From: Bacillus pumilus
Lineage (GTDB): Bacteria > Bacillota > Bacilli > Bacillales > Bacillaceae
Direction: 5' to 3'
Length of the DNA: 64,000 nt
Assembly: GCF_038738535.1 (NCBI RefSeq)
Contig: NZ_CP046128.1
Span: 930,001-994,000, forward strand
Position 1 is the first letter of the stretch, and each line of letters starts with the position of its first letter. The translations under genes and the position numbers were made by a program. This document shows positions 60,861 to 64,000 of this stretch, in pieces. A model generated the notes under the pieces. That model had not been told where the DNA came from, made no database searches, and worked only from the letters and a program-made list of their open reading frames with translations.

Positions 60861-62996
60861 TTGAAGAAAAAGAAGATAATCATTCCATTAGTCATTGCAG
60901 GAAGTACCATCGTACTTTCATTTATTGGCTATCTGACCATTTTATTTTTAGGACATTATGTCATAGATGAAAAGAAGCTTGTTTTTCACGCTTCATCCCA
61001 AATCATTGATCAGAATGGAAAAGAACTTACAAGTATGTATTCAGAAAATCGGGACCCTGTCTCATTAAAGGATGTACCTGATAAAGTAGCGAAAGCTTTT
61101 GTGGCTGTCGAGGACAAACGATTTTATGAGCATCATGGTATTGATGCACAGTCAATTTCAAGGGCGGTTTATCGAGATATATTAGCAGGAGGAAAGGTAG
61201 AGGGCGGCAGTACAATCACTCAGCAGCTCGCAAAAAATATTTTTCTCACAAATGACAAAACCTTTCTTCGAAAAACAAAAGAAGTCATTATTGCCATTAA
61301 TTTAGAAAGAGATTATTCAAAGGATAAACTGCTCGAGATGTATCTGAATCAGCTTTACTTCGGTCATGGCGTCTACGGTATTCAGGCAGCAGCCAATTAT
61401 TACTTTAGTAAAGATGTGAAAGATTTAACTGTCAGTGAAGGGGCTACACTCGCTGCGATGCCAAAAGCGCCGTCTACTTACTCGCCTGTTTTACACCCTG
61501 ATAAAAATAAACAAAGGCGGGACACCATCCTTAATTTAATGAATGAGCAAGGATATTTATCATCAACAGAAACAGTAGAAGCAAAAGGGAGAACACTAGG
61601 CATTCATTTGAAAAAGAAATCAGAAACACCTTGGGTGGACAGCTATGTCGATCTCATCATTAAGGAAGCAGAATCAGAGTATGCCATTTCACATGAACAA
61701 TTGCTTCAAGGCGGTTATACCATTACAGTTCCGATCGATATGAATCTGCAAAAGATCGCCTACGATGCGATGAAAAACAACCGTTATTTCCCGGGAAAAA
61801 GCGGTTCTCCTGAAAGCAGTGCCGTCTTTATTGATAACGAGTCTGGCGGAGTAAAAGCAGCGATTGGAGGACGAGAATATCAAGCAAGGGGCTATAACAG
61901 GGTTACCGCTGTTAGACAGCCTGGATCTGTTTTCAAGCCGATCGCGGTATATGGTCCGGCAATGCAGGAGAAAAAACTCCGGCCTTATTCCCTGCTTGAA
62001 GACAAAGAAAAAAGCTATGACGGCTATTCACCAAAGAATTACGATGGGCAGTATGAAGGCAAGGTCACGATGGTGGAGGCCCTCATGAAAAGTAAGAATA
62101 CAGCTGCGGTGTGGACATTAAGCCAGCTTGGCATTGATACCTCGAAATCATATCTCGAGAAAATGGGAATAGATATTTCGGATCAAGGACTTGCCATGGC
62201 GCTTGGCGGTTTAGAAAAAGGGGTTTCTCCACTTCAAATCGCTGGAGCTTTCCACACATTTGCAAATGAAGGCGTATATAAAAAGCCTTTCTTCATTCAG
62301 AAAATCACCAATGATGAAGGAGAAACGGTAGAGAAGAATCACAGTAAGTCAGAACGAGTGTTTAGCGTTCAGAATGCTTGGAATATGACAAGAATGCTGC
62401 AGCAAGTCGTCAAAGGCGGAACAGCTCAGAGCGGTTCATATGCTGGAGATTTAGCAGGTAAAACAGGCACGACCACATATTCAGGTGTGAAAGGTGCAAC
62501 AAAAGATGCTTGGTTTGCCGGCTATACGCCAAGTACAACAGGTGCCATCTGGATGGGGTATGACAAAACCGATAACAGTCACTATTTAACTGGCGGCAGT
62601 CAATACCCGGTTCAGCTGTTTAAGGATATTTTAACGGCAGGCCAAATCACCAATGAAACATTTGAAAAACCAGAGGGGATTAAAGAACTTCAAGCGCCAA
62701 TCCATTTAGAGGGACTTTCAGGATTTGAAGCCCGCTATGCGTTTAAAATCAAAGGGTTGTTTACATTAGAGCTGTCTTGGGACAAGCAAGAGGATAAACG
62801 GGTTGAATACCGTATTTATGAAAAGAGAAATGGAAACGAGACGATGATCGATTCAGTGACAGGCGTGGGCAGCTACACAATGCCGTATGCCAATGTGTTT
62901 TCAGATGCGGAGTATAAGGTGGTTCCATATAATACCCAAACGCAAGAAGAAGGAGAAGGCAGTCCATATGTCAAGCCAGAGGCTTTTGGACGTTAA
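60861..62996 (+). CDS. pbpF: Class A penicillin-binding protein PbpF
   Basis: Bifunctional peptidoglycan synthase of 711 residues. One N-terminal membrane anchor (about 5-32). GT51 glycosyltransferase (about 60-235): VEDKRFYEHHGIDAQSISRA and GGSTITQQLAKNIFL. Transpeptidase: active Ser in PGSVFKPIA (about 355), KSKN (about 411), KTGTT (about 534). Starts at TTG 60861 after GAGGTG. In B. subtilis PbpF is expressed in the forespore and helps cortex or germ-wall synthesis. Confidence 0.94.
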   Translation: MKKKKIIIPLVIAGSTIVLSFIGYLTILFLGHYVIDEKKLVFHASSQIIDQNGKELTSMYSENRDPVSLKDVPDKVAKAFVAVEDKRFYEHHGIDAQSISRAVYRDILAGGKVEGGSTITQQLAKNIFLTNDKTFLRKTKEVIIAINLERDYSKDKLLEMYLNQLYFGHGVYGIQAAANYYFSKDVKDLTVSEGATLAAMPKAPSTYSPVLHPDKNKQRRDTILNLMNEQGYLSSTETVEAKGRTLGIHLKKKSETPWVDSYVDLIIKEAESEYAISHEQLLQGGYTITVPIDMNLQKIAYDAMKNNRYFPGKSGSPESSAVFIDNESGGVKAAIGGREYQARGYNRVTAVRQPGSVFKPIAVYGPAMQEKKLRPYSLLEDKEKSYDGYSPKNYDGQYEGKVTMVEALMKSKNTAAVWTLSQLGIDTSKSYLEKMGIDISDQGLAMALGGLEKGVSPLQIAGAFHTFANEGVYKKPFFIQKITNDEGETVEKNHSKSERVFSVQNAWNMTRMLQQVVKGGTAQSGSYAGDLAGKTGTTTYSGVKGATKDAWFAGYTPSTTGAIWMGYDKTDNSHYLTGGSQYPVQLFKDILTAGQITNETFEKPEGIKELQAPIHLEGLSGFEARYAFKIKGLFTLELSWDKQEDKRVEYRIYEKRNGNETMIDSVTGVGSYTMPYANVFSDAEYKVVPYNTQTQEEGEGSPYVKPEAFGR

Positions 62997-63031
62997 TATT
63001 CGGCGATTTTTTGAACAATGAGCCGGTTTAG

Positions 63032-63058
63032 TATACCGTGCCTTGAAAAAGCGGTATA
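63032..63058. promoter_or_regulatory. Inverted repeat upstream of hemE
   Basis: TATACCG-N13-CGGTATA lies 60-90 bases before hemE, overlapping a possible promoter (TTTAGTATACC and TATAGT elements). It could be an operator for the hemEHY operon or a hairpin; no regulator is indicated. Confidence 0.4.
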
Positions 63059-63120
63059 GTAAAAGCAGTGTTTGAGCCTTATACAAAGAGAGTGTAAGGC
63101 GAAAGGTGGAATGAAAGGTA

Positions 63121-64000
63121 ATGGGAAAAACGAAGGCTTTTAATGACACGTTCTTAAAGGCGTGCAAAGGGGAAAAAACAGACCATGTACCAGTTTGGTA
63201 TATGAGGCAGGCAGGACGCTCACAGCCTGAATATCGTGCCCTTAAAGAAAAATACGGGCTATTTGAAATTACGCATCAGCCAGAATTATGCGCTTATGTA
63301 ACACGACTTCCTGTAGAACAATATGGTGTAGATGCCGCGATTTTATATAAAGATATTATGACCCCGCTTCCGGCTATTGGAGTGGACGTTGAAATTAAAA
63401 ATGGAATTGGACCTGTGATTGATTCACCGATACGGACAAAAGCAGATATCGAACGTCTTGGGGCACTTCATCCTGAAGAAGACCTGCCATATGTGCTTGA
63501 CACCATTCACCTTTTAACGAAGGAGCAGCTGAATGTACCGCTCATCGGTTTTGCTGGTGCACCATTTACGATGGCTAGCTATATGATTGAAGGCGGCCCA
63601 TCTAAAAACTATCATAAAACAAAAGCGCTAATGTACAGTGAGCCTGAGACATGGATGCTGCTCATGAACAAATTAGCTGATATGACGATCACGTACATAC
63701 GCGCGCAGGTAAAAGCAGGGGTCAGTGCGTTTCAAATCTTTGACTCATGGGTTGGTGCTTTAAATGCAGCAGATTACCGGACATTCATTAAACCTGTCAT
63801 GCAGCGAATTTTCACAGAGTTGAAGAGTGAAAATGTACCAATGATCATGTACGGAGTTGGGGCAAGTCATCTGGTGAAAGATTGGCATGACCTGCCGCTA
63901 GATGTCGTTGGACTGGATTGGCGTATGAGTGTAGACGAAGCTCGAAAAGAAGGGCTCGCAAAAACGTTACAAGGGAATCTTGATCCAACGATCTTACTTT
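63121..64000 (+). CDS. hemE: Uroporphyrinogen decarboxylase, C-terminus beyond window
   Basis: Converts uroporphyrinogen III to coproporphyrinogen III in heme synthesis. The first 293 codons are present; the family is about 353. The signature [28 protein letters not shown] and [20 protein letters not shown] (substrate pocket) are intact. ATG 63121 follows GAAAGGTA. First gene of hemEHY in B. subtilis; the rest would lie to the right. Confidence 0.95.
   Translation, partial: MGKTKAFNDTFLKACKGEKTDHVPVWYMRQAGRSQPEYRALKEKYGLFEITHQPELCAYVTRLPVEQYGVDAAILYKDIMTPLPAIGVDVEIKNGIGPVIDSPIRTKADIERLGALHPEEDLPYVLDTIHLLTKEQLNVPLIGFAGAPFTMASYMIEGGPSKNYHKTKALMYSEPETWMLLMNKLADMTITYIRAQVKAGVSAFQIFDSWVGALNAADYRTFIKPVMQRIFTELKSENVPMIMYGVGASHLVKDWHDLPLDVVGLDWRMSVDEARKEGLAKTLQGNLDPTILL

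Noticed and set aside
1..64000. CRISPR arrays, rRNA, standard tRNAs or a prophage
   Set aside because: No repeat-spacer pattern, no canonical tRNA or rRNA, and only one isolated phage-like gene was seen.

Overview
The window is a low-GC Firmicutes chromosome segment whose gene content and order match the yhdK-to-hemE part of the Bacillus subtilis map. Protein divergence and several insertions and losses suggest a Bacillus of the pumilus/safensis/altitudinis group (inference). Strong AGGAGG-type ribosome sites, GTG/TTG starts, spore genes (sspB, yheC/yheD, yhaL, YjcZ peptides), and candidate LexA, CcpA, WalR and TRAP sites all fit Bacillus.

Layout. 1-5.1 kb: D-glucarate catabolic operon on the minus strand (kdgD, ycbD, gudP, and gudD cut by the window edge), with a promoter, an operator-like palindrome and a cre-like site. 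5.1-7.7 kb: alkaline phosphatase phoA and the divergent autolysin lytE. 7.8-9.2 kb: an IS1182-type insertion sequence, where B. subtilis carries citR, citA and yhdF-yhdJ. 9.4-20.2 kb: sigM with its anti-sigma genes yhdL and yhdK, plsC, the paralogous CorC/HlyC-type proteins yhdP and yhdT around a MerR-type gene, a candidate SOS-controlled orphan regulator, two crcB fluoride channel genes, yhdW, yhdX, yhdY and srtN. 20.2-35.3 kb: yheN, dat, nhaX, the bmrB-bmrC-bmrD multidrug exporter with its attenuator leader, yheG, yheF, sspB, an inserted msmX-like ATPase and PucR-type regulator, then yheE to yheA. 35.4-35.7 kb: a gene-free but promoter- and terminator-bounded unit, a candidate small RNA or peptide gene.

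35.8-64 kb: yhaX, hemZ, an isolated SidA/IucD-type N-hydroxylase, the KhtSTU potassium/proton antiporter, yhaR, yhzD, yhaO-yhaN-yhaM nucleases, yhaL, prsA, two YjcZ-family peptides, yhaJ, yhaI, scoC, yhaH, trpP under TRAP control, serC, hit, ecsABC, a short MITE-like repeat, yhaA, a zinc-ribbon membrane protein, hmoB, pbpF and the start of hemE.

The most unusual signals are in non-coding DNA. (1) Both yhdP and yhdT have a strong Shine-Dalgarno separated from the start codon by a 10-bp hairpin. (2) The sspB leader can fold as a complete tRNA-like cloverleaf ending in ACCA. (3) The 35.4-kb unit has a CcpA-like palindrome at its start. (4) The IS and the MITE-like repeat each lie between two copies of the same terminator stem. 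All homology calls are from reading the translated sequence and from memory of Bacillus families; no database search was run.
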